NCBI GenBank assembly: GCA_036346355.1
Contig: JAYEVF010000084.1
Span: 1 to 64,000, forward strand
Origin: Rhipidocladum racemiflorum
Taxonomy: Eukaryota; Streptophyta; Magnoliopsida; Poales; Poaceae
Direction of reading: 5' to 3'
Length of the DNA stretch: 64,000 nucleotides
Both the position numbers and the translations under genes were made by a program. Numbering within the stretch: the stretch's first letter is position 1; each line of letters opens with the position of its first letter. The notes under the pieces are model-generated. The model was not told the origin of the DNA. It did not search any database and was given only the letters and a program-made list of their open reading frames with translations. Positions 24,268-36,019 of this stretch are shown piece after piece.

Positions 24268-24549
24268 CTCCCTTCGTTCACTTTTATAAGACTTGTTTTT
24301 TAAATGACATTGTTCACAAATATAAGATTTGCATGTAGCTTTAATGAGGTTTTTCTTTTTATACATCTATTTATTCTCTCAACCATACGTATTTATTCAT
24401 TACCACCCATACAAAGTATATCTTTCATCTTTCAAGATAATTAAGTAGGTGCATCGAAGTTATTTTTTCTTCTATTTTTTTTTTAATTTCAACAAATCTT
24501 AATCTTTGTACAAAATTAAAATACGTCTAATAAAAATGAAAGGTGAGAG
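24268..24549. mobile_element. Stowaway (Tc1/mariner-type) MITE
   Basis: The left end CTCCCTTCGTTCAC is preceded by TA (24266-24267), and the right end ...GAAAGGTGAGAG is followed by TA (24550-24551). This is the usual Stowaway terminus and TA target duplication. It is non-coding and AT-rich, and it lies between the two copies of the direct repeat. Confidence 0.75.
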
Positions 24550-24551
24550 TA

Positions 24552-25357
24552 CAATGTAAGTAACCGTCTTTGCAATCAGCAGGGGCCAGACAGGGCCAGA
24601 CAGGACAAACGAGACAACCTTGGCATGTCAATAAAGGAGTGCTTTTTGCCTCGATTTGTTTTTTTTTTTTTCTTTCCTCTCTCACGAGCGCAAGGAAAAA
24701 CGCATGAGTATTCCTAGCCCGTCGCCACCACGATCTCCCGCGTTGTTTACAAACGCTCGAGTTAGCGAGCAGAGAGCGAAGATCAAAGCGTCCACTTGTA
24801 AGCTTACGCGTCCTTTCTTCCCCTGGTCCTCTCCTCCTCTGCTCTCCCTCCCCGCCGCATTTCGATCTCTGTTACCTCCCTCTCTTGCTCTGGCAATGTC
24901 GCTCTCTTGGCCTCATCGGGACCGGGAGGAGGAGGAGAAGGGCAGCGGTGCTGGTGGTCAGGACCCACGGGGATCACCGCCGGCGAAGCGACCCTGCTCC
25001 TGCTGCTGCCAGTGAGCTCACCCCCTTCGCCCCAGCTGTTTCTTTAGCTTGCTCGTACCATCTTCCCCGTTCCAAGTATAGGTAGCACGAGTACTTTGCT
25101 TCAGTTTATTCTTAGCTTCATTATCCCATGTTGATCGCCTACGAGTCCTAGGTGTTCTATTCCAAGCTTAATAAAGGAGGAGGAGAAGAACCCATGTGAA
25201 AAAGGAAATGTTAACGTGGTGCTAATGACCGAGGTTTTGAATTGTGATTTTCATGCCTCGCGACAAGGTAGTGGAAAAGCTACTGCAACTATAATAAAAC
25301 AATGTCGCTGCCTATCCCAAAAGCTACACTACATTTTTTTTTTAAAAAAAAAAGTAC
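24552..25357 (+). other. Exon-like island with a short unassigned frame
   Basis: ATG at 24895 opens a 39-codon frame beginning MSLSWPHRDREEEEKGSG and ending RPCSCCCQ, preceded by a pyrimidine-rich region and a run of T. It looks like a small first exon or captured fragment. No splice partner or domain was recognised. A short tandem GGGCCAGACA duplication lies near 24583. Confidence 0.3.
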
Positions 25358-25606
25358 TTAATTGATATTGAGGATATTTAAACTGAATAAACGAAAAAAA
25401 TAATTATGTAGAGTGAAATTAGAAGCAGATTTTTATAGCTAGATATGCTGAACATTTGGTCATCACAAATGGGCATGTATATCTTTGCCCTGATAAAATC
25501 TCACCGGTGTCCATGCTTTCAGGCTTCAGCGTCCAGGCTGCCTGCCTTGCGTTGGATAATTCTCTCTCTCTCTCTATTTCTTGGCAAATCCAAGAGGCAC
25601 CGGAGC
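25358..25606 (+). repeat. Direct repeat, copy 2 of about 245 bp
   Basis: It matches 23960-24206 over its whole length. Differences include expansion of a TC dinucleotide run (ATTCTCTCTCTCTCTCTATTTC) and a few substitutions. The low divergence suggests recent duplication. Confidence 0.85.
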
Positions 25607-27209
25607 AATAATTATCCAACGCAATTTGCCCAGACCGACCCGAATTTGCCCTTCTTCGGTTTCGACGAGCACCCGAAAGGGGAAATCCCCAAATTGAGGT
25701 TGCACGGTGAGGATCATTTCAAATTTACTGCTCTCAGAGCATCCTTGGACCTTCCTAAACTTTTGGCGCGCCTTAATTGCAGCTCAAACCTTCCAGCTTA
25801 CCGCCGCGCCGTGTCATCTCTCGCCGCCGCCGCCCTTGCACGGTGAGAACACACCACACCTTCTCTTTCTCTCTGTTAAACCGTGTAATAGCATCCTTAA
25901 AACCCCTAAATGCTGTTGCGCATATCGATTATACTCGAGTTGGTCCCAAGTGCCATCGTGGCTTAGCTCCGGTGAGCCCGTCGCTGTGCGTCAGTGAGCC
26001 CCGGTGCTCCGGCCATACCTAGGCTTGTTTGACCCATCCATTTAACCCATACCGAGGCACTGGTAGTTACCATCGTGTTCATTCCTCGCCTCCGGTCAAG
26101 TCTCGCCGATGACGAGCTAAAAACCGAGCGCGGCCTCAAGTCCCCTGCCATGAGTCACTACGCGGTGGGGACATGTCGTCAGGCTCTTGAGCGAACACGT
26201 CTCGCTAACCGATAGACCCCACCGGTCATCCGCGCCTCGCACTCGCACTCGCACGCAAGCTGCACGGGTTACCGACGGGTGGACCCGGGTTGTCAATGAG
26301 ACCGGTGCGGTTTTCAAACCAGCATGCGCACAAAACCGTCAAGAATGCGCTTTCATAAACTGAAAACGTATTTTGGAATTTACCCGATTTATTTAAATCG
26401 AAAGCAATCAAATGAGCATAACTTTTAAACTATAAGTCCAAATGAGATGAAACAAGTTTCTAAATTTGTGTTAAATCATATAGTATTAGAATATGCAAAA
26501 ATATTTTAAGTTTGATGTTTAATTGAAATTTAAATGGTATGTTTAAAATATGCTCTAAATAGAAATTTTGCAAATCATGTCCAAATTGAGTGTGACCACT
26601 TTCATTAGAATATTTACGTTAAATTCTGTCTGAATATGCAATTAGATTTGAATTTGAAATTAGTTTGAATTAATTTCTTCTTAGGATTGAATTGAGTGTA
26701 TTAAAACTTTTCATGCTATAACTTGTTCATATTTTATCCAAAAATTGTGAAATAAATTTTGCTAGAATCCTTATCTGTTTTTCTACCATAATATGCAAAT
26801 AAATTTAAATTTAAAGTTAATTTGCATAAATTCTTAAATAGGTAAGCTGTCAAGGTAGTAAATGATTAAAATAACTATAACTTGTGCAATATATATTCAA
26901 AAAAATGATGAGCCTACTTTAGTTTAACCCATTATGCAGTAGACAACCTAATTATGTAAAAATAATTCATTTGCCCTCGATATAGGATTAAGTTAAGATA
27001 AAGCCGTCATACTCTTTTAGATGGAAAACATCGCGGAACTAACTTTAAAACACTCTTAGTGATACCCCAGTTAGTCCCTCAAAATGGCTAAATAATTCTT
27101 TAAGTTGTAGCCGCAATTATAAAATGAAGATTGATCCCTTATCGGGTGAACAAACTTAGGAGGCGATGCACAACCCAAGTGCAATCTACAACCAAGAAGC
27201 TAGGTCGTA
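25607..27209. other. Probable retrotransposon LTR/leader remnant, no gene
   Basis: An open frame to 25846 (ending RRAVSSLAAAALAR) has no recognisable domain. From about 25850 to 27170 the text, GC-rich first and then AT-rich with GAGCATAACTTTTAAACT, resembles decayed long-LTR sequence by style only. No ends were defined. Confidence 0.3.
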
Positions 27210-27574
27210 GTGTGCTTATGCAATAATCGACTTAGCTTTATCCATACTAAAATCGAAGAATTGCTCGCACACGTACAACCAGCGATCGGCTTCAGCCTCT
27301 GCATACTTCTGGTCAAGTGCATCCCACAACTCAGTGGCAGATGTGTAGTTCATATACACATCGCAGAGCTGATCTGCCAAAATGGTCAGAAAGCAGCCTA
27401 GTGCAGTATTGTTCACACTATCAAACTGCATGTACTGCTCAACCGTAAATGGATACTACGGGTGGATCACGCACCACAGCCCCAATGACGTGAGCCAAAA
27501 CTTAGCCCTTGTCTGCCATCTACGGAAATTTGCACTAGAAAACCTATCAGGTTTCATAGCATCCGAAGCATGAG
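27210..27574 (-). mobile_element. Copia gag fragment (dead)
   Basis: Read on the minus strand from ATG at 27574, the frame gives MAHASDAMKPDRFSSANFRRW...FWLTSLGLW, an in-frame TAG, then FTVEQYMQFDSVN, NNTALGCFLTIL and YTSATELWDALDQKYAEA. This is the copia gag (UBN2-type) region. It stops at about 27215 with no zinc knuckle, protease or LTR attached. Confidence 0.8.
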
Positions 27575-29880
27575 CCATTGCTGAATCATAAAAATATCAC
27601 AAATAAGGTTTCTATATTGTTGAAAAGTGTGCAATATTTTAATTCCAGATTTTACTAGGAGACAAATATCATAGATAAATAGTGATGCATATAGTAAATC
27701 TAACAGCAGGCTACACATTGTACTTCCAAACATATATACTTGAAGAAACAGAATATGATCAAGTTGAACGATCACTAACGAGTTACAGTTGGGCTTGATG
27801 AAGAACAGAATGATGAGCAGAAGAGGTCGTGGAAGAAGTCGAAGTCGAGGAAGCAGCGCAGGAGCGGTTGCGCAGATGCGCTGCCCAGAAACCTTATTAC
27901 CGCCCTGTGCAGGTGAAATCTGCGGCAATGGCTCGGAGATACCACTCACCTTCCTTCATGGTGCACGCCGAGGAGGAAGGCCGGCGAGGTTCAACAGCTC
28001 AATACAACAGTACAACTTTTGCAGAGAGGAGCAGGAAGAATGGAGGAATTCAAGCCATGTCAAGTCTGGACGTCTCCAGGTGTTTTTATACACGCGCATC
28101 AGTAATTGACAGAGTAATGTGATAGTTACTAGTAATTGACTGCGTAATACCGGCAGTTACTAGTAACTGACTGCATAATGTTTAAATCGCATTTAAACAG
28201 AATGAACAGAGAGATAATTGTAAGATTCAGCAAAATAAAAGGTGAATTCAAAGTCACAAGTCACGCGGATTTTCACGCGAAAATACACGAATACGCGTGC
28301 GTGTGCGTGTGTGTGTTTAGCCAGTATTCACCCTATGCCATCCTCATGCCAAGTGTCACATTAATCAAGAGGTGCAAAGACTCCACCTTTTAAATTGCCC
28401 TTCCTCCACTTGGCTAGGCAATATGGTACTAAATCATGCATGCTATGGAATTAAAAGAAATGGGCCACCCATGAGCCAATTTCTAACAGCACCAACACTA
28501 AGTTAGGCTTGAATTTTTTTTGTAAAAATTTGAACTGAAAAATGGTGGGTAGCCATGATATACATGTTATGCCACGCTAATGACTGGGAATGGATCGATG
28601 ATCATAATGATGCAGGATTATGATTTACTCATATGTATATTATATACTTGTTATTTACATACTTGACAACTATTCTTTAAAAATTCCTTGCAAAATATTA
28701 CTTATCAATATTGCAAGCAAAATTTTCTTTACACTAAATTAACTTGTAGGTATAGAGCCTTCCTGTTGATAAGTCATGTACATACTTATATTTGTGATAA
28801 CTGTGCCTTGCTGATTACAAATATACTCATCCTTGATTATTGATACTCAAAGGATGAAGGAACCGCTGCTCCGACGATTCTTACTTTTCCGCATGTTTCG
28901 GGGAACACGATGGCAATCCTTTCTAAGGCATAATCTAGGCAACCGCATAATGATATAGTCGGTTGCCTATTGTTTTGGGTTGAGACATACCATTGGACTT
29001 AGGTGTTTTTTTTTTTTTTTTTACTTTCCGCTGCTCTATACTCATGTTTATTCCATTTGGCCTGACGCCCCTTTTGTTGTACATACTATACGATGATCGT
29101 ATGTAAACTCACTAGTCACTACATTTTAATATCTATGCTACGCTATATGTATGGACGTAATAACATATTAGAAATATATGTACTAGTCACTGATCAAGAG
29201 ACTAGTACAATACACAGACGAGGCCTCGAGTATTCTACCATCTACATCCGAGTAGCCCTCCACATATTCGGCGGCACCAAATGGCGAGGACAAATGTTGT
29301 CCTATCGATGACGTAGGTGGCGCGTTGGTGCGGGCAACAGAATTGGAGAGGAGGACCGTGCGGCCGGTGTGGGCGAGAGGCTCAAACCAAGCTAATCTGC
29401 TAATGTGAACTTGATCATTAGCAAATCAGTAGATAGCCTGCGCGCGCGAGAGTATTATCGTCTTGATAACATGTATGTTGAAGTAGTGGTCACATTGCCG
29501 ATAACCGAGCACAGAAATGTACAAGTAGATAAAAGTTGTGTATAGTTCCAGCAGCCCTCAACTTAATTTGTTCCTCTTGCCGACAGGTGGTATATGCGTA
29601 TGTACAGTATGCAACCCCTTCCATCTTTACGTACGTAGTGGTAGGAGGAACGCCCTTTTGCATCTCAAGTAAATCGACCAGTAATTATATAAAACTCTGC
29701 GTTTAGGTAAGTGTCCATGTACCATAATAATAATATGACAACAATACACAGCTACACTGTTTGTGTTATGTTGAATTGATATTCAGATGCGTCCGGAGTC
29801 CGGGTCGTTATTACAATATAAGTGGGTACTTACCTGTATGCAGTACTGTATAATAGAATATTTGGCACAATATCCTATTA
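27575..29880. other. Intergenic, 3' flank of the cyclase gene
   Basis: No gene was recognised. Three partial tandem copies of AGTTACTAGTAATTGACTGC occur at about 28125-28175. A GC-rich patch (29220-29390) shows no conserved frame. A run of about 20 T lies at 29009-29022. Confidence 0.45.
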
Positions 29881-29882
29881 CC

Positions 29883-29888
29883 TTTATT
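29883..29888 (-). terminator. Poly(A) signal of the cyclase gene
   Basis: AATAAA on the minus strand, about 30 bases after the TGA at 29918-29920. A second A/T-rich element precedes it. The position fits a short 3' untranslated region. Confidence 0.55.
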
Positions 29889-29917
29889 ACAATAAAATAT
29901 AATTATAAGTGCCCAGT

Positions 29918-32900
29918 TCAGTCCTTCACTGCCAAGAGTCTGCGTCGGAACTCCCCAAGGGCCCAAATGGGGAATAAGTTCCGGTAGTTTGGGTAATTGA
30001 AGAAGAGAGAGGAGTTGAAGTTTCCAACAATTTCCTAAAAATCAGAATACAAATACAATCATGATACTGATGGAGTTCAGGGATAGCTAATTGCAAGAAA
30101 AAAAATAGAGTAATATGAAAGTGGTTGTCAGTGCGGAAAATGCGATTAGTGCTGCGTCACCTGTTGTGATTTCAAGACAAACAATTGCATGTAAATAAGA
30201 ATATGGACGTAGTGGTCAGCAGGCCCAAATTTGATTCCAGTTTGGTGTCATTTGTACATGTTGGTGCATCTCAGACAAACAACAGGATTTCTATATGCAT
30301 CGCCGTCAACTTCGAATGTCGCAGGATCTCTACTGGTTTCACTACTATAAAAACGTCTACATTAGATGTCTTATCACAGGCGATTTTAAATCTGTGATGA
30401 CAACCATCATTAACGGTTTTACAGTGAAACCATCAGTGATAACTCATGTAGCTATCATAGACAATTTTAAAATAAAATCATTTGTGGTATGTATCCATCA
30501 CAGACGGTTCAAACTACGAACTGTCTGTGATAGGAAGAGATCACTATATAAGCATACTGATAGAGGTTTATCATGCAGACCTTAGCAGCTCCCAGCTCGT
30601 TTCACCTCATCTGAACCCTAGCCCCCTAGCATCCTCCTCCTGGACAAACTCCTACCCCCGACCTCCTCCTCGGTTACCTCCTCCTCAGCTCCCTCACGGA
30701 TGATGACGGCTCGGCAAGGGCAAGGACGGGATGACGGCTTAGGGCTGAGGAGGGGACTGCTAGGTCTAGGGCCAAGTCCTAGGAATGTGGATCCCTAATT
30801 CAAGCCTCCTTGTGCTGTGTGCTTGCAATTGATTCGAGTACAATAAGATCTAGGGTTTGGTTGACCTGAGTTCTATTGTCTTAGAGAGCTCTTGTTGGTT
30901 TGTGAGTTTATCTCATATTATTCTTACTTAATTTCTACCTTTTATTGCTCTATGATGCTAATTGGGTCATTGATGAACAAAACAATTGAATGTGTAAATC
31001 AGGCCTTGAATCATTAGTCCTACTTCCTATTATTACTAGAGATTATTGTTTACTATCATTGAGCTAGTTTGCTACTTACAGTATGTCTTTAATCTTCTCT
31101 TGATCATTGTTGAACTTGCTGTTCTGTTACTTTGATAGCTCTGGTTGTAGCATTATGATTCAGTTGCCTGTCTATCTTCTGGCCGAACTGAACATATTCT
31201 GAAAACTTGTTCTCTCGTATAGTAAAACTTGATTATAAGTACTCTGTTGTGCATAATTAGGATGGTGAGGGTTCAAGGCCTTATTTGCTTCGTTAATTAT
31301 TTAGCTCAATTGTGATAACTTGAACTAAGTGTAGAGGAGGTAAGAGACTAGTTTCTAGTAGCCCTACACTTAGTGGTGAGCAGCTCGACACCTGAGAGCA
31401 ATATCAATCAATTATACTCTAATTTGCTTTAGTAGACTCTTATTATCTGCATGCCCATTTGTGTGTTTGGCCTAGCATCTTAATATGTTCTTGATTTTTG
31501 TAGGAAGATTATGAATCATTTCTATCTTTCTTTACCTAAATTTAAGCAGCAAAACACATGGATGCTAGGTGTTTACTGATTAATTTGCTTCTTGGTGTGG
31601 ATTATATATTTTTGTGCTTGTATGTTTCTTAGTGCTAGTAAAAGTGTTTTGGAAAGTTCATATTTATATGAATGGGGGAATTCATAAGTTTGTCAGTATC
31701 ACGATGTGTATCATAGGATCTTATGACCCTAATGCTGTATCGTAGGATCTAGCAGCTGTCTCATCTTATCCTCCTTCCAAATTTAAATGGGACATCAACA
31801 CATTTTCCCTATTTAAGATCGCTCCGAAACTGGAAAAAATTTCATATCATGCACTAGCTGCCAATTTCATTGCAACCAACACTATATTGCTATATTCACA
31901 ATGGTCTTGTAGAATTTTTCCTACACCCCTCCAGAGAACTTCCATTGTTAGTATTTGTTGTTCAAAACAGAAATATCTGCTTAGATATTTCTGCAATGAC
32001 ATTTATAAGGCACAACCAGTTATAGATTTTGTAATTGAATAGATAAACATCTTAGATGCATTGAGGCAACAGCTTTTCTAATCACGATTGTCTTAAAATA
32101 TGAAGTTTTATAGCACTTTTATCTTCTTTCTCTATTATAATATTGATAGATTCTAAGGTAAAATCTAATTTATTCAACAGTTCGTCCTGAAAGGTGTCAT
32201 GCGTTGATTGAAGAACCAAGCTGCCTATGGTATTCTCATTCGGGAATGAGGATGAAGTGGAAGCGATAAATTTTTAGGATGAACTATAGAATGAAATGGA
32301 TTTTACCTTATAATCTATTAATATTATAATAAGAAAATGAAAGCACTATAAATGTTCATATTTTAAAATAATCCTGATCGAACAAGTTGTTGTCTCGATG
32401 TATCAATGATGTTTAGATATTAAATCATAAAATCTATAACTGATTGTGCCATGTAAATATCGTTGCAGAAATATCTAAGTAGAAAAAAGTTTCAAACAGC
32501 AGATAGCAATGATGAATATTGTGTTGGGGGTGTAGAGAAAAAAAGGGTCACAGACTGTTCTAGTTATAAACCGTCTGTGATGTTGATATCACAGACGGTG
32601 TTCAAATAAATGCGTAATATACTGTTATATCATTAACATATGGTTACAAGACGGTTCGTAAAACCTAATGATCAAGTTTCTTCTAATTATAATATAAGCC
32701 TTCCAAAAATTTCTTTTGTACGAGTACATTACTTTAATTTATCAGCCAAACTAAATTCAAAACAGACCTGCTGCGGAAATTCTCCAGTCTCCAGCTGCAT
32801 ATTGATCAATTCTTTTGCGGCCCGATAAAGTGGTGTTGGATCTCTTTCAATCTGCTCATAGAGAACATGCATCCTTAAAAAACGTCTCACAAATGACATA

Positions 32901-35900
32901 TTATAATAGTATGCAAATTCAAATTAATGGATCAGTGTGAACAAATTAACCCAACCTGTCCAGCATAAATTAAACCTAACATTGCCCAAGCCGTGTGCAC
33001 TACATGAGAACACCCGCTATCAACATATTCCTGTTCAATTTTAGAGTAGAAAACATGGTAAGTATAAATCCTTACAAATTTTGATGAAATCATATTTGAC
33101 ATTGACCATTAATATACACAAAATATTTAGATTGGTCGTAGGAAGATTGTTAGTAAAACTATTTTCATATATTATATAGTAGATTTGTTAGTAAAAGTAT
33201 TTCCAAATATTAATGATGACAGGTCTGAGGGTTAGGACATTTTTGGCATTAATTTTCCAGTTTGCCATGTCGACGACAGGAAACTCGTTTTCCCCTGGGT
33301 GTCTAGTAAACCATCGTGGTAATTGTTCATTTTCCTGAAGGCGTTATTGAACCGTGAAGGATGTTATCATGCCTGCCGTTTGCTTGCGGCTCGTCAAGGA
33401 AATTTTTGGCAATTACGAAACATCTGAAGTCTGGTAGCATCGGTCGACACTAATTAGGAGGCTATTGTTGGGTTTAGTAATGTTGCCATGTTAAATATTC
33501 CAGTTAGTAATTTGGTTAGTAATTTGTTGCCTAAACGTTTTTCAATGATTTTAGATGATAGGGAAGCATATAGTGGCAGCCAAAGCCAATTAATGATTGC
33601 ATATATAAGACTAAATAAATTGGTTGCTAATTAACCAAGGTTTGGCTGAACTCTACAGCACCGCAACAATGCAAAAGAAGAATTACCTCAATTTGACAAG
33701 AGATATAGTTCTCTCCCCATCCACCTGTACTGAGCTGTTTTGACAGCAAGAAGTCACACGCTTTTCTGATGGAAAAACTGTTCTCATATGTTCTTCCAGC
33801 AGCAACTAATGCTTTTATAGCAAAGAAGGTCGCATAAGTGAAACATACAGCCCAAGCGCCATACCTGTTAAATTAATGTGTATCATATAAGCTGTAGGAT
33901 TTAAATTAATTAAATATTATGTGCAAACACTTAGTAGTGTATTTCTACATACCATGAGCCATCTTTTTGTTGTTTTTTCTCGATGAACAATGCACCACTT
34001 TTGATAACTTTTTGTATCTCTTCATGACGATACCCAGGCCGTATCCCTCGGAACAATATTAGTGCTTGAATTAACGATGCTGTACATTCAGTGTATCTGC
34101 ATGTTTGTTGCATACCTTCAGTTAGTTTTCTACAAAAGTTGAAAAAGGATCTAGTGAAATTCATCAAACAAGCAGACACTTGAGTCTCTTACGGATAATC
34201 AACGATGATGTTCCGAAAACTCTCAGAAGGATTGATAAACTAGGTTGTCAAATAACTCCATGTTAGTATATATATGTAGCTAGAAGATGTTGATACAAAA
34301 AGTATACTGACAACAGAACGATCAAATAGAATTACTTATGCATGTGCGAAGCGTGTCAGGATAAATAATTAAGATAAAAGGGAAATTAAGAAAACACTAG
34401 GTACTTTCATACTGTATTTAGAGGACAAATTAAAATAATTTCGAAACAGTTTTCTTTGCCCAAGTTAATTATTTTGCAAAACAATTCTGTTTGCCCCGAT
34501 TGATTTATGTTTCTTGTCCATATTGTTCAAGATATATCCTGATAAATTACAGTTTTCTTTAGAGTTCCAGTTATAATATAAGGGCAGTGCTTCTACGCTT
34601 TTCCTCCTGATACAAGTTACACGAATTTTGAAGTAAGCGAAGAGGTAAGTAATCACTACCTACCATTTATTCATGCTTTAATATTTGTGCAACTTTAAAA
34701 AAGAAAAGCATTTAAGCACCTCTCTATAATATAAACTTCATTTTGTTTGTACTTGATTGCTTGCCTCACCTACGTACTGTTGACTTCCCAAACTGTACGT
34801 TTGTGATTGTTCCCAAACTGTCTCTCATATCAATTCGTGATACATTCTCAAAGGTTAATTGCTAATTGATGGTTGCATAACATTACGTGCATTTGCAAAA
34901 TGATTACTATATATAAAGAATGATTAGGTGATTGTGTAACAGTAACACCCTAGAGATACTAACCTCTACCCACGAAGTTGTTCTTTTACATTCAGCTGAA
35001 GACATCGAACCATCTTTGTTCTTCAAGGAATAGAAAAATTAGATGTGTCTAGTCCAATTGCACTTGGAAGGATATAAAATAAAATTTCATTACAGAAATT
35101 TAATTAACTACGTAGTCAAATTAACACATGTTGTTAATGTTTGTTAATTCTGAGGCATATAGCTATGTCAAATTTTTGTATAACATGGTGACAGTGTCGA
35201 GAATTAAATATGCTGTTGTAGAAGTTTAGTGCTGTTGGCATGAGCAAAGGAAGGAAAATATATTGGGAATTGTGATATATACAGGCGCTTTCCAATATAT
35301 GCAACATATTAACACATAATAATTCTATTTTTGCAATAAAAAATATTTATTGACATGAATTTCTTGAGGCATGTTTTATTACTAAATAGTCAATTATCGT
35401 CTGCATTGATAAACAATGTTTGCTTGACTAAAGGACATTAAAAAACAAAACATAGCATTAATTATTTCATACTTTCCTACACCACAATAAAAAATTTTGT
35501 TGTTAAAAGAGCCCTCAAGCTGACGCCAATAGATTTCTTGAGCTCTCCACTTTGATAGTTGCTAGTAAATATATATACTGTTTTGATGTAATAATACTTT
35601 CAAATATACAAATGCTATTATAGCCAGGTAATTATTAATTCATGTTAATTAGTTAGCTAATTTAATGCATAGTCATACCACAAAAGAAAGGAGGCAATCG
35701 ATAGCAAGGTATAATCTTTCTTCTTTAATTGGATCCCCAACAAGGTTTGGAGGAATCTTTGTCAACAACACTATTGCCTAAAAGAGCAAAAGATGAAATA
35801 GAGTTGTTAATTAAGGGGAAAATCAAATCTTACTTACTGTCATCTGCATTCACTTGTCCAAAAGTGCAATCGTGCAATTTAAAAAATTGGATGTGTGCGA

Positions 35901-35951
35901 CATGCATGTTCATACAGGTGCATTTGCACAAATTTATATACAAATGTAATC

Positions 35952-36019
<68 letters not shown>

